Assembly (NCBI GenBank): GCA_016177705.1
Contig: JACOUT010000006.1
Span: 124,001-188,000, forward strand
Direction: 5' to 3'
DNA: 64,000 nt
DNA from: Deltaproteobacteria bacterium
GTDB taxonomy: Bacteria; Myxococcota; UBA727; VGSZ01
Made by a program: the position numbers and the translations under genes. Positions within the stretch are counted from its first letter, which is position 1. Every line of letters starts with the position of its first letter. Positions 24,640 through 34,606 of this stretch are shown one piece after another. Under the pieces are notes generated by a model. The model saw only the letters and a list, made by a program, of their open reading frames with translations. It had not been told where the DNA came from and did not search any database.

Positions 24640-27600
24640 GTGAGCGGACGAGCGCCCCTGGTCATTCTGCCCCGCGAGCTGGGCGCGGTGGCGCCCCCGC
24701 CCGAGCTGGTCGGCGTCAAGGCGCGCGGCATGGCGCAGTTGCTGGCGCTCAAGGTGCGTGTGCCCCGCTTCGGCATCCTGACCGCCGAGGCGTTCGACGC
24801 CCACATGGCGCAGTCCGAGGTGCACGCGGTCATCGGCGCGGCCGCGCGCGACGGCCTGCCCGACGAGGCGGCGCGCCTCGGCCACGGCGACGCCATCGTC
24901 AAGGCGGTGTTGCGCCAGCCGCTGCCGGTCGCGGTGCGCATCGCGCTGCAGGAGTTGCTGAGCGCGTTCGCCGAGGAGGACATCCTGGTGGTGCGCGCCA
25001 GCGTCGTCGGCGAGTCGCTCGGGGCCGCGGCGGTGGCGGGCGCGCTCGACGCCGCGCTCGGCGTCAAGGGCAAGGACCAGCTCGAAGAGGCCGTACTGCG
25101 CATCATGGCGCTCGCCTTCCACCCGCGCACCCTCGGCGTGCGCGACGCCGCCGGGCTGGCGCCGCTCGGCATGCGCATCGCGGTGGTGGTGCAGCGCATG
25201 GTGCAGTCGGAGTCGAGCGGCACCTGCGTCTCCATCGACCTGAAGCGACCGGGCGACGAGGTGTCGTCGATGGGCGCTGCTCGTGTGCCGCGCGCCGTGG
25301 TGCGTGGCTGTTGGGGCCTGGCGGGTGGCATCGGCGGCAAAGACGGCAACCCGCGCATCCCCGTCGATGTGGTGCGCCTCGAGCGGCCCGCGCTTGCGGC
25401 CGACGGCATCGCCGACGACGCCCGCGCCGACACCGAGGTGGGCGCCAAGACCGAGGCGCTGCGCCTCGACGAACCGGCGCCGCGCCCCGACGGCACCGTG
25501 GCGCGCGCCGCGCGCATGCAGCCGCTCACCGAGACGCAGAAGCGCGAGGCCTGTTTCTCGCCGGTGCAGGCGCGCATGATCGCGAGAGAGGCGCTGCGCC
25601 TCGAGGCGGCTTTCGGCAAGCCGCAAGTGATGAGCTGGGCCTTCGCTGGGCGCCTGCTCTACGTGCTCGACGCGGAGCCGTTGTTCGTGCCGGTCGAGCG
25701 GGTCTCGAGCGATCGCGCGCGCACGTGGGACGATCGGCTGCTGCCGGCGGGGCTCCTGGTCAGCCCGACGCCGCTCACCTTTTCGGTGTGGCAGAAAGCG
25801 AGCGCGCGGGGCATCGAGCGCGCCGGCCGCATCCTCGGCATCAAGGGCGTGCTGCTCGAGGAGGTGCGGCCGCAACTGCCGCGCGTGGTCGGCCTGGTGG
25901 GCGGGCGCTTGTACGCCAACGTCGAGGTGGTGACCGCGCTGCTCGACCTGCTGCCGTTCTCCGACAAGGCGCGCGTGGCGCTGGCCGAGGCCACCGGGCA
26001 GGCCGAGCTGGTGCCGCGCAAGGCGCCGCCGCCCGGCTTCTGGCAGCGCCAGCGCCAGAAGCTCGATGAGGGACGGTGGCCGGCGCAGCTCGAGCGCATC
26101 GCGGAGCTTGCCACCAGCGAAGGCGAGCGTTTCCGCGCCGACATCGACGAGACGCTCGGCAACTTCGGCGCTGAGCCCTTTGGCAAGAAAGACCCGGACG
26201 CGCTGATGGACGCGTTCGATGTGCTCGAGGACACGCTGTCAAAGTGCGTCGCCGGCTTCGCGCTCTCGGGCTTGGCGGCCGCGCTATTCCAGGTGGAGCT
26301 CGGCGCCGCGGTCGGCGAGTGCGAGATCAAGGACAGCCCGTGGCTGGTGGTCGACCTGCTCGGCGGCGACGCCCCCGAGGAGCTGCTCGACGGCACCACG
26401 CGCGCCTATGCCCTCACCGAGTTGGTGCGCGCGAGCCCGGCGCTGCGCGCGCTTTTCGGGGAGCACCACGGGCGCCTGGAGGCGCTGGCCGAGCGCCTGC
26501 TGCACGACACCGGCACGCTCGACGACGACGGGCGTCGCCTGTCGGAGGAGCTGCTCAAGCTGCTGCGCACCCCGGCAGCGACGTGCGGCGGCGACCTGGC
26601 CCTCGAGGCACCGCGGCTGCACGAGCGACCGGCGGCGGTGCTCGAGACGGTCGAGCGCTTGCTCGACAGCGCGGCCAGCGTCGAGCGCCTCGAGGCGCTG
26701 GCGCGCTCGGCGGCGGGCGCCTGCAAGAAGGCCGAGTACGCCATCGAGCAGATGGCCAAGGCCGGCACGCTCAAGGGTTCAACGCGTCGGCGCCTCGAGG
26801 CCGCGGTCGTGGGCGTGCGCCGACACGGGCGCGCCGCGGCGCTGCTGTGGGTGCCGACCGAGCGCGTGGTGGCGCAACTGCGCGCATGCGCGCTCGCCAT
26901 CGGTGATCGCCTGTTCGAGCACGGCTTGCTCGAGCTGCCGAGCGACGTGCTGTTCCTCGACGGCGCCGAGATCGCGGGCCTGGTGCGCGGCACCGGCGTC
27001 GACGGTGACGGGCGCCCGCTGGTGGCCGCGCGAAGGCGGCAAGCCACCGCGCGGCCCTCCGGCCTGCCTCGGCGCGTCGAGACGCGCGGCGTGGTCGCCA
27101 CCTCGCTGCTCGACGAGGACGAGCGGGAGCCGCCGGTGCTGACGTCGCCGGGCGCCTTCAGCGAGCTGTCGGGGCGGTCGGTGGCCGCCGGCATCGTCAG
27201 CGACGACAGCGTGCTGCTCGACGGCAACCCGCTTCGTCCGGCAGCGCCGGCCGTTCCCGCCGGTGTCGTGGTGGTGAGGAGTGCGACGTTGCGCGACCTG
27301 CCACTGCTCTTGGTAGCCAAGGCCGTGGTCGCGGAGCGCGGCACCGTCTGGGGCCCGGCCGCCTACGTGCTGCGCGCGCTGCGCGTGCCCTGCGTGGTCG
27401 ACGCGCCTGCAGCCACGGCGGCCTTCCACGACGGCACGCGCCTGTTGGTCGACGGTGGGCGCGGCACGGTGCGTACCTCCGCCAGCCCCGAGGAGTCGTC
27501 GCGCCCCGTCATCGCGCGCGTCGAGGCCAACATCTTCGCGCGCGAGGCGGTGCTGTCCGATCCGCGCCAGCGACCGCGCGCCTCGCGGCCCGCCGATCCG

Positions 27601-27858
27601 CTGGTCGACCTGGTGCCGCCGCCGGTGGTGCGCCCACCGGCGGCCGGCGACTTTGGCTTCGAGGCGCCGCCGCCGCGGCCGAACGTCTTCGAGCGCGACG
27701 CGTTGCCGTCGCCCATCGGGCCCACCGAATTCCTGCTCGATCACCAGCCGATCAAGCCGACCGCGCCGCACCTGTCGCGCTTTGGCGGCGAGACCGACGA
27801 GGAGACCGACATCGAGGAGCGCGACATCGTCGAGAAGACCGACGTCGACGATCGCTGA
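24640..27858 (+). CDS. PEP synthase/pyruvate phosphate dikinase-like protein, catalytic residues lost
   Basis: The 1072-residue protein has the layout of the PEP-utilising family: an N-terminal ATP-grasp region (about 20-350, with GVKARGMAQLLALKVRVPRFG and VVRASVVGE), a long helical middle, and a C-terminal swivelling domain (about 870-950). The family ATP-grasp motif PQDxEWA..QxRP reads PQVMSWA (328-334) and then LDAEP. The phospho-His motif GGxxSHAAIVAR aligns without gaps to GTVWGPAAYVLR, so the His position is Pro906. The C-terminal 120 residues are Pro-rich and end in an acidic tail. By sequence it cannot use the normal phosphotransfer route. It starts at GTG 24640 and stands alone. A regulatory or structural role is inferred. 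Confidence 0.82.
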   Translation: MSGRAPLVILPRELGAVAPPPELVGVKARGMAQLLALKVRVPRFGILTAEAFDAHMAQSEVHAVIGAAARDGLPDEAARLGHGDAIVKAVLRQPLPVAVRIALQELLSAFAEEDILVVRASVVGESLGAAAVAGALDAALGVKGKDQLEEAVLRIMALAFHPRTLGVRDAAGLAPLGMRIAVVVQRMVQSESSGTCVSIDLKRPGDEVSSMGAARVPRAVVRGCWGLAGGIGGKDGNPRIPVDVVRLERPALAADGIADDARADTEVGAKTEALRLDEPAPRPDGTVARAARMQPLTETQKREACFSPVQARMIAREALRLEAAFGKPQVMSWAFAGRLLYVLDAEPLFVPVERVSSDRARTWDDRLLPAGLLVSPTPLTFSVWQKASARGIERAGRILGIKGVLLEEVRPQLPRVVGLVGGRLYANVEVVTALLDLLPFSDKARVALAEATGQAELVPRKAPPPGFWQRQRQKLDEGRWPAQLERIAELATSEGERFRADIDETLGNFGAEPFGKKDPDALMDAFDVLEDTLSKCVAGFALSGLAAALFQVELGAAVGECEIKDSPWLVVDLLGGDAPEELLDGTTRAYALTELVRASPALRALFGEHHGRLEALAERLLHDTGTLDDDGRRLSEELLKLLRTPAATCGGDLALEAPRLHERPAAVLETVERLLDSAASVERLEALARSAAGACKKAEYAIEQMAKAGTLKGSTRRRLEAAVVGVRRHGRAAALLWVPTERVVAQLRACALAIGDRLFEHGLLELPSDVLFLDGAEIAGLVRGTGVDGDGRPLVAARRRQATARPSGLPRRVETRGVVATSLLDEDEREPPVLTSPGAFSELSGRSVAAGIVSDDSVLLDGNPLRPAAPAVPAGVVVVRSATLRDLPLLLVAKAVVAERGTVWGPAAYVLRALRVPCVVDAPAATAAFHDGTRLLVDGGRGTVRTSASPEESSRPVIARVEANIFAREAVLSDPRQRPRASRPADPLVDLVPPPVVRPPAAGDFGFEAPPPRPNVFERDALPSPIGPTEFLLDHQPIKPTAPHLSRFGGETDEETDIEERDIVEKTDVDDR

Positions 27859-27873
27859 TCGCCGCGCCGCGCG

Positions 27874-30800
27874 TCACCGTGGGCGCGCGGGCGGTGGTGC
27901 GCCAGTGGCTGGCGGTGCTGGTGCGGGCGGTGCTGCCAGCGTGACGCGCACGGTTGCGGTGGCGCCTGCGCCTGCCTTGTCGCGCACGCGGATGCGGAAG
28001 CTGTCCTCCCCCTTGGCGCCGGCGTTCGCCGCGTAGCTGAACTTGCCGGCGCGGGGATCGTCGAGCGTGACGGTGCCAAGGCGCGCCGGCACCGCGAGCG
28101 AGTACGTCAGCTCGTCGCCGGCGTCGGCGTCAGTCGCCTGGAGCGCGCCGACGGCACCCTTGCCCGGCTCTACCTTGAGCACGAGGTCCTTGAGCACGGG
28201 CGGGTCGTTCACGTTGACCACCGTGATCGGCACCGTCAGGGCTGCGCCGGGGCCCGTGGCGTCGCTCGGCGTCACCACGACGTTGAGAACGCCGACGAAG
28301 TCGAGCGGTGGCGCCACGCGCAGCAGGTGGCCGTCGAGCGTCACACCGGTGGCGGACTTGCCGCCGAGCGCGAGCTGCACCGCATCGCCGTCCTTGTCGT
28401 GCGACACGAGCGCGACCAGCACGGCAGTCTCCTCCGGCGTCTGGGCGCTGGCGGCGTCGAGCGTGGGCGCGTCGTTCTTCGCCGCCACGCGCACGGGCAG
28501 CGTGGCACGCACGCGGTGCTTGCCGTCTTGCGCCTCCACCACCATGCGATCTTCGCCGTGCACGTCGGCGGCGGGCGTGAAGCGCAGCGTGCGCCCGTCG
28601 GGCCCGAGCTCGACGGCGCCGAGCGCGGACGGCGTGACGATGGTGAAGGTCGTGGGCTCGCCGTCGGCATCGACCGCACGAAGCTCCACCGACACCGGCT
28701 CGTCCTCGGCGGTCTCGACGGCGCGGGGATCCACCACCGGCGCGTCGGGCGCCGGCGTCACCTCGACGGTGACGCCCGCCTCGCTGACGATCAGGCCGTC
28801 GGTGACCGCGATGGTGAAGCGATCGAGCCCGCTGCGGTCGCGCAGCGGCGCGTAGCGAAACGCGCCGGTCGCGTCGTCGATGGACACGGTGCCGAGCTTG
28901 CCCGCCGCCTGCACGCGATAGCTGAGCACGTCCTTGTCGACGTCGCCGGCGCTGATCTTGCCGGCAGCATCCTTGTCCTCTGCGGTGGTGAGGGTGACGT
29001 CCGGCGCCTTGGGCGCGTCGTTGACCGCCGCGATGGCGAGCTTGACCTCGGCGACGTGCTTGAGGGCGCCGTCCGTCACCTCGAAGCGGAAGGCATCCTG
29101 GCCGTTCTCGTCGGCGCGCGGCGTGTAGCTCCAGGTGCCGGCCGGCTCGATCTGCACGGCGCCGAGGCGCGCCGGCGCCGCGAGCTTGAAGGTCAACGCG
29201 TCCTTGTCGACGTCGGTCGCCACCAGGACGCCGCGCACCGGGTTGTCCTCTACGCCGTTGGCCATCCCTGCAGCGGCCACCGGCGCATCGTTGACCGCCG
29301 CGATGGTGATGGTGACCTTGGCGGAGCTTTTGGTGACGCCGTCCGCCACCTCCACCACGCAGCTATCCTCGCCGTTCTCGTTGAGGTTGGGCGTGTAGCT
29401 GATGCGGCCGGTGGCGGCGTCGACCGCCAGCGTGCCCTTCTTGGGCGGCAGCCCCTGCGACCACGTGAGCTTGTCCCGGTCGACGTCGTTGGCCGGCACC
29501 GACGCGCTCACCGCATGCTCCTCGCTGGTGGAGAGCGCGACGTCACCGACCACGGGAGCGTCGTTCACCGCGGCCAGCGTCAGCTTGACGTCGGCGGCGG
29601 CGCGCAGCTTGCCGTCGCTGGCTTCGAAGCGGAAGCCGTCCGCGCCGTTCTCGTCGGCGCGCGGCGTGAAACGCCACGTGCCGGCCCGCGCGTCGAGATC
29701 GAGGGCGCCGCGCTTCGGCGGCGTGAGCACGCGGAAGGTCAGCGCATCGCCGTCGACGTCGGAGGCGACCACGTCACCTTGCATCGGGTGATCCTCCTCG
29801 CCGCCGGCTTCGGCGGCTTGCGCGACGGGCGCGTCGTTCACGGGCGCGACCGCGACGCGGACGACGGCTTCGGCCTTGGCGTGGCCATCGCCGACCTGGA
29901 CGGTGAACTGGTCGCTGCCGTGCTCGTTGACGTTGGGCGTGTAGAGGAAGGTGCCGCTGGCTTCGTCGATGGTCGCGGTCCCCTTGCTCCCCTGCTTGGC
30001 CACGACGTACTCGAGCGCGTCCTTGTCGATGTCGCTGCCTACCACGCGGCCCTTGACGCCGCTGTCCTCGGCGCCGGCGACGGCGACGTCGCCGGTCTTC
30101 GGCGCGTCATTCACAGGCTTGACCTGAAGCTGCATTGTACCCGCGGCCTTGGCGCTGCCGTCCGTCACCTCGAAGGAGAAGCCGTCCTCGCCGTGGAAAT
30201 CCGCGTTCGCCTGGTAGCGGAACGAGCCGTCGCCCTCGACCTCGGCCTTGCCCGACCGGGGGCCCTTGGTCAGCGTGAACCGCAGCTTGTCCTGGTCGAC
30301 GTCGGTGCCGCGTAGCCGACCCACGATCGGCTGATCTTCATCACCCTTGGCCACGTCGTCGCCTGCCTCCGGTGCGTCGTTGACCGGCTTGACCGTCACC
30401 TTGACGACTGCGGGGACGCCGCCGGCGAGGTCGCTCGCCTCGACCACGAAGCTGTCGACGCCGTTGAAGTCGGCCGCCGGCGTGTAGCTCACCAGGCCGC
30501 TATCGGTGTCCACCTCGGCGTCGCCGTGCTTGGCGTCGCTCGCGATCTTGAAGGTAATGGCGTCGCCGTCGGCGTCTTTGGCGACCACCCTGCCGGACAT
30601 GGGCTTCTCCTCGAAGCCCTCGAGCGTGAGCGCCCCCACCGAAGGCGGGTCGTTCACGTTCAGCACGTTGAGGGAGATGCGCCCCTTGGCGCTCAGCTTG
30701 CCGTCCGAGACCGCGAAGCCGAACGAGTCCGGGCCGGCGAAGTCGCGCGCCGGCGTATAGACGTAGCTCCCCTTGACGGCGTCGATCTCCACGCTGCCGT

Positions 30801-31557
30801 GCGCGGGGCGCGCGGCCACCGAGAACGTCACCGCGTCCTTGTCGGGATCTTGCGCCGTCAGCTTCGCGGAGAGCGGCACGTCCTCGCGGGTGCTCTCCTC
30901 GTCGTCGGCGGTGGTGGGCGGATCGTTGACCGGCTCGAGCGTCACCGTCACCGGCACATCGACGTCGACGGTGCCGTCGCTCATGCGGAGCATGAACGTC
31001 ACGGTGCCGTGGTGATCGGCGTCGGGCGTGAAGGTGAAGCGCCCGGTGGCGGCCTCGACCTCCGCCGCGCCGCGGGCCGGCGCCTTGCCGACGGCGAAGG
31101 TCAGCGGATCGCCGTCGACGTCCCGGCCCTTCACCTGACCGGCGACGCGCTTGTCCTCGGCGCCCTTCAGCTCGACCGGCGCGGCGACGGGGCGGTCGTT
31201 CACCGAGCTGACGGAGACGCGCGCCTGGCGGGCGACCTTGGCCTTGCCGTCGGTGACCTCGAAGGTCAGGGCGTCGTCGCCGTGGAAGTCCGGCTTGGGC
31301 GTGTAGATGAGCTGGCCGCTCGAGGTGAGCGAGGCCTCGCCGTTCTTCGGGCCCTTGAGCAGGCGGAAGGTGACGGTGTTGCCGTCGGGGTCGGTGGCCT
31401 TGAGGTTGATGGTCGCGCTCGCATCCTCGGTGGCGTCGAGCGTGACGTCCGCAATCTCGGGCGGGGCGTTGGCGGCAGGGGTGCCGCGCTCCGCCGGCGC
31501 GGCGCCGCTGGCGAGCAGGCTGAGGGCGACGGCGAGAGGCAGCAGCAGGTAGGCCAT
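27874..31557 (-). CDS. Large secreted protein with about 13 cadherin-like/Ig tandem repeats
   Basis: A signal peptide (1-22, ending GAAPA) precedes about thirteen repeats of roughly 90 residues. Each begins with a linker such as NDPP, NDAP or PDAP. Each contains a Glu/Asp pair (EDxPV), a DxDGDxLTF strand and a YTPxxDFxGxDxFxxxVxDG strand. These are the marks of calcium-binding cadherin-like or VCBS-type repeats used in adhesins. The protein ends in a Pro/Ala-rich tail with no obvious sortase, T9SS or membrane anchor. ATG 31557 is preceded by a GGGGAG box. The subtilase gene lies 69 bp upstream in the same direction, so protease and repeat protein may be co-expressed. Confidence 0.85.
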   Translation of the reverse strand: MAYLLLPLAVALSLLASGAAPAERGTPAANAPPEIADVTLDATEDASATINLKATDPDGNTVTFRLLKGPKNGEASLTSSGQLIYTPKPDFHGDDALTFEVTDGKAKVARQARVSVSSVNDRPVAAPVELKGAEDKRVAGQVKGRDVDGDPLTFAVGKAPARGAAEVEAATGRFTFTPDADHHGTVTFMLRMSDGTVDVDVPVTVTLEPVNDPPTTADDEESTREDVPLSAKLTAQDPDKDAVTFSVAARPAHGSVEIDAVKGSYVYTPARDFAGPDSFGFAVSDGKLSAKGRISLNVLNVNDPPSVGALTLEGFEEKPMSGRVVAKDADGDAITFKIASDAKHGDAEVDTDSGLVSYTPAADFNGVDSFVVEASDLAGGVPAVVKVTVKPVNDAPEAGDDVAKGDEDQPIVGRLRGTDVDQDKLRFTLTKGPRSGKAEVEGDGSFRYQANADFHGEDGFSFEVTDGSAKAAGTMQLQVKPVNDAPKTGDVAVAGAEDSGVKGRVVGSDIDKDALEYVVAKQGSKGTATIDEASGTFLYTPNVNEHGSDQFTVQVGDGHAKAEAVVRVAVAPVNDAPVAQAAEAGGEEDHPMQGDVVASDVDGDALTFRVLTPPKRGALDLDARAGTWRFTPRADENGADGFRFEASDGKLRAAADVKLTLAAVNDAPVVGDVALSTSEEHAVSASVPANDVDRDKLTWSQGLPPKKGTLAVDAATGRISYTPNLNENGEDSCVVEVADGVTKSSAKVTITIAAVNDAPVAAAGMANGVEDNPVRGVLVATDVDKDALTFKLAAPARLGAVQIEPAGTWSYTPRADENGQDAFRFEVTDGALKHVAEVKLAIAAVNDAPKAPDVTLTTAEDKDAAGKISAGDVDKDVLSYRVQAAGKLGTVSIDDATGAFRYAPLRDRSGLDRFTIAVTDGLIVSEAGVTVEVTPAPDAPVVDPRAVETAEDEPVSVELRAVDADGEPTTFTIVTPSALGAVELGPDGRTLRFTPAADVHGEDRMVVEAQDGKHRVRATLPVRVAAKNDAPTLDAASAQTPEETAVLVALVSHDKDGDAVQLALGGKSATGVTLDGHLLRVAPPLDFVGVLNVVVTPSDATGPGAALTVPITVVNVNDPPVLKDLVLKVEPGKGAVGALQATDADAGDELTYSLAVPARLGTVTLDDPRAGKFSYAANAGAKGEDSFRIRVRDKAGAGATATVRVTLAAPPAPAPPATGAPPPARPR

Positions 31558-31626
31558 GGGTAACTCCCCATGGGAACATCGAGCGAGCCGCGGGTGGCGC
31601 GCAAGCGTACGGCTGGGCGGGTCGCC

Positions 31627-34179
31627 TCAGCCGGGGTAGCAGGTGCTGTCGGCGTCGCAGGTATACCCCTCGCCGGTGCGGCAGTCCGACGGCGCGGTAC
31701 AGCTCTCGAGGCACAGCGTGTACTCCTCACCGGTCGCGGCGGCGAGCGAGAAGCACAAGCCCCCGTCGGGGCAGTCGGCGTCGCCCGCGCAGTCGGTGGT
31801 GCAATAGCCGCCCGGCAAATCGGGCTCGCAGTAGAGGCCGCCGCTGCATTGGTTGCTATCCGTGCAAGCGTCGCCCAGTTGGCCGTCGCCGGTGCCTCCG
31901 GTGTCGTCGTCGCCGCCGCCGAAGCCGGGCGCCACCGTGAAGTCCGCGCCGGTCACCGTCTGGCCGGCCGTGACCGTCAGGCGGCCGCAGCTCGCCTGCG
32001 TGCAGCCTTCGTCGCCGCCGCCGGTAGGTTGGAAGATGCCGATGGCATCGACGTCGTCGTCGTAGTCGCCGTCGGCGTTGACGTCGACCAGGCCGACCAC
32101 CAGGTACTCGCCGGGCGTCAGGTTGAACAGCTTGTACTCGAACTGCTGCACTGCGCTGGTGGTGACGTAGCGCTCGACCGTGAGCGCGCCGTCGCCGTCG
32201 ATACGCACGGCGCCGACGTCGACGACGGTGAGCGCCTGCACTTCGTCGGCGGTCCAGACCACGCGCGCCTCGGCCGACTGCTGGCCGAAGGTGGCAGTGA
32301 CGGTGCACTCGCCGCGGTCGTCGGCCGACTCGTTGCGGTCGATGGCGACGGTGCCGATGACGGTCTCGTCCGGCGCCAGGTTGCCGCCGTCGCGATCGAG
32401 GTGGCACGAGCCGCGGTCCTCGCCGCCGACGTCGAGCGCGACGTCGGTCGCGGTGGCGCCAATGTTCTTGAAGATGACCGGCGTCTCCAGCTGACCGCGG
32501 CCGACGCGCACGATCGAGGGGCTCGCGATCACGAACGGGCCGTCGAGGTCGCCGCCGATGGCGTGCACCGCGCGCGCGGCCGAGACGCGCCCGGCGCCGC
32601 AGCCCTCGGGGCAGTCGAGATCCGAGCTGGCCGTCGACGTCAGGATCTGCCGCGCCTGCTCCTGGTCGATGCTCGGATCGAGCGACTTGAGCAGCATGGC
32701 GATGCCGGCCACGTGTGGCGAGGCCATCGAAGTGCCTTGGTAGAAGGTGACGTAGTCCTCGACGGTCGACAGCACGCCGTCGTTTTGGCCGTCGCCGTCG
32801 ACGTCCTCGCTCTGCTCGCCGCCGGGCGCGGCCACATCGACCTTGGCGCCGAAGTTCGAGTAGCTCGCCTTCCTCGCGGTCGCGCGATCAGGGCCGGTGT
32901 TGCCGTGCGACGCCACCGTGATGGCGTCGGGCGCGTTGGCGGGCGTGAACTCGGAGGCGTCAGTGGCGTCGTTGCCGGCGGCGACCACGACGATGCAGCC
33001 GGTGGCCACCGCGTCGGCGACCGCGTCGTTCATCGCCGAGCTCTCGCCGTAGCCGCCGAGCGACATGTTGATGACGTCGGCCGGGTAGGGGTTGCGCGAC
33101 ACGCCGTCGACGTCATTGCCGACCGCCCATTCGATGGCGTCGGCGATGTCGGCGAGCGAGCCGCCGCCGGCGCCGAGCGCGCGCGCCGGGATCAAGCGCC
33201 CCGCCCAGGTGACGCCAGCCACCATCGAGCCGTTGTCGGTGGCGGCGCCCATGGTGCCGGCGACGTGGCTGCCGTGGTGCGAGTGGCAGCCCGAGCCGCA
33301 TGCCTCGTCGCCGTCGTCATCGCCGTTGTCGTCGCGGCCATCGCCGTCGCGCGCCACCTCGGGGTCATCGATCAGGTCGGCGCCGAGCGTTGTGACGCGC
33401 GCTTCGAGGTCGGGGTGCGCCACCAGGATGCCGGTGTCGATGACGACCGCGGTGATATCGTCGCTGCCCTGTGTGACGTCCCACGCCGCCGGCAGGTCCA
33501 TGGCGGCGTAGTGCCACTGCATGGTGAAGAACTCGTCGTTCGGCTGCGCGGCCGCTTGCAGGATCAGGTTCTTCTCGGCGTAGAGGAGCAAGGGCGAGCG
33601 TGACAGCACCAGCACCGCCTCGGCGGTGGCCTCGAGATCGAGCGGCTTGCCGTCCTTGGTGCGCAGGTCCGCCAGGCAGCGCGTCGATGTGCCGCACAGG
33701 CGCACGTCCACCATGACCGGCTCGTCGAACACGTCCGTCAGCTCGTACTCGAGCGCGCGCGACAGCTCCGCCTTGCGCTCGCGCGCCGGCTCACGCGCGC
33801 GCACGATCACCTCGCCGGGACGGAAATGCTCGACGCGCGTCTTCTCGCTCGGCACCAGGTTGGCGTCGCTCTGGTGCGGTCGACGCGCGCCCTTCTGCAG
33901 CGGCCGGCCGGTGGGCGGCAGCTTGGCCACCTCGTCGGCGACCGCGTTGGCGAGCGCGCGCGCGAAGCTCGGCTCGACGCGCACGAAGCTGCCCGGCAGG
34001 CCGAAGGACGCGCCGCTCGACTCCGGCACCGTGACCGTGCCGAGCACCTGGGCTCGCTCGGGGTCTTCGCAGGCCGGGTCGGACTCGAAGTCGCACAGGC
34101 CGAGGCATGCCTCGAGGCCGGTGATGAACGGCAGGGTGGCGCACAGGGCGGCGACGGGGAGATAGCGGGCGATACGCAT
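31627..34179 (-). CDS. Secreted subtilisin-like (S8) serine protease with Cys-rich tail
   Basis: From ATG 34179 the protein has 850 residues: export signal, propeptide-like region to about 220, S8 domain about 225-545, then beta domains and a C-terminal Cys-rich segment. The catalytic triad is visible: Asp248 in VVIDTGI, His302 in HGSHVAGT and Ser484 in GTSMASPH, with the oxyanion Asn in VVAAGND. An Asp/Asn-rich insertion with repeated DGDG lies between Asp248 and His302 and may bind calcium. The tail has about fourteen Cys in CxxDxxC-type units. ATG 34206 is an alternative start but gives a poorer signal. It is probably exported to the surface or medium; substrates are unknown. Confidence 0.9.
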   Translation of the reverse strand: MRIARYLPVAALCATLPFITGLEACLGLCDFESDPACEDPERAQVLGTVTVPESSGASFGLPGSFVRVEPSFARALANAVADEVAKLPPTGRPLQKGARRPHQSDANLVPSEKTRVEHFRPGEVIVRAREPARERKAELSRALEYELTDVFDEPVMVDVRLCGTSTRCLADLRTKDGKPLDLEATAEAVLVLSRSPLLLYAEKNLILQAAAQPNDEFFTMQWHYAAMDLPAAWDVTQGSDDITAVVIDTGILVAHPDLEARVTTLGADLIDDPEVARDGDGRDDNGDDDGDEACGSGCHSHHGSHVAGTMGAATDNGSMVAGVTWAGRLIPARALGAGGGSLADIADAIEWAVGNDVDGVSRNPYPADVINMSLGGYGESSAMNDAVADAVATGCIVVVAAGNDATDASEFTPANAPDAITVASHGNTGPDRATARKASYSNFGAKVDVAAPGGEQSEDVDGDGQNDGVLSTVEDYVTFYQGTSMASPHVAGIAMLLKSLDPSIDQEQARQILTSTASSDLDCPEGCGAGRVSAARAVHAIGGDLDGPFVIASPSIVRVGRGQLETPVIFKNIGATATDVALDVGGEDRGSCHLDRDGGNLAPDETVIGTVAIDRNESADDRGECTVTATFGQQSAEARVVWTADEVQALTVVDVGAVRIDGDGALTVERYVTTSAVQQFEYKLFNLTPGEYLVVGLVDVNADGDYDDDVDAIGIFQPTGGGDEGCTQASCGRLTVTAGQTVTGADFTVAPGFGGGDDDTGGTGDGQLGDACTDSNQCSGGLYCEPDLPGGYCTTDCAGDADCPDGGLCFSLAAATGEEYTLCLESCTAPSDCRTGEGYTCDADSTCYPG

Positions 34180-34228
34180 GCCGGGCATGGTAGCCGAGGC
34201 AGCCACGCCCGGGCACGCGCGCGGGCGG

Positions 34229-34606
34229 TCAGATCCGCTCGATCGTCAGCGTCGGGTCGATGGCATGCAGGTCGGCGGGGTCAGAGGTCAGCACGGGCCA
34301 GCCGCGCTCACGCGCGAGCAGCGCGACGTGGGCGTCGACGGCATCGGCGGTCCCCGAGGTGGCCAGCATCATCCCGAGCGTGCGCGCGACCTGCGCCGAC
34401 AGATCGATCACGTCGGTGCGCGCCAGCAGGAAGGCGACCGGCACCTGCCGTCGACCGCCACCGCGCCAGACCTGTGCGACCACGCCGGCCGAGGTGACGA
34501 GCGGGGTCTTCGAGCGCGCGAAACGGCGTGCCAGCACTGCCATCGTCTCGGAGCGACGCTCGAGCGCGATGAAAGCTCCAGCGTCGAGCACGACCCCGCC
34601 GCTCAC
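34229..34606 (-). CDS. vapC: PIN-domain toxin of a VapBC pair
   Basis: PIN-domain VapC toxins are Mg-dependent ribonucleases that usually cleave tRNA or rRNA. The 125 residues show the acidic site in order: Asp near the N-terminus (VVLDAGAFIALE, with the following Glu), a middle Asp (DAVDAHVALLA) and a C-terminal Asp (VLTSDPADL). The start GTG 34606 overlaps the antitoxin stop as GTGA, the normal antitoxin-toxin coupling. Length and motif spacing are typical, so it is probably functional. Confidence 0.88.
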   Translation of the reverse strand: MSGGVVLDAGAFIALERRSETMAVLARRFARSKTPLVTSAGVVAQVWRGGGRRQVPVAFLLARTDVIDLSAQVARTLGMMLATSGTADAVDAHVALLARERGWPVLTSDPADLHAIDPTLTIERI

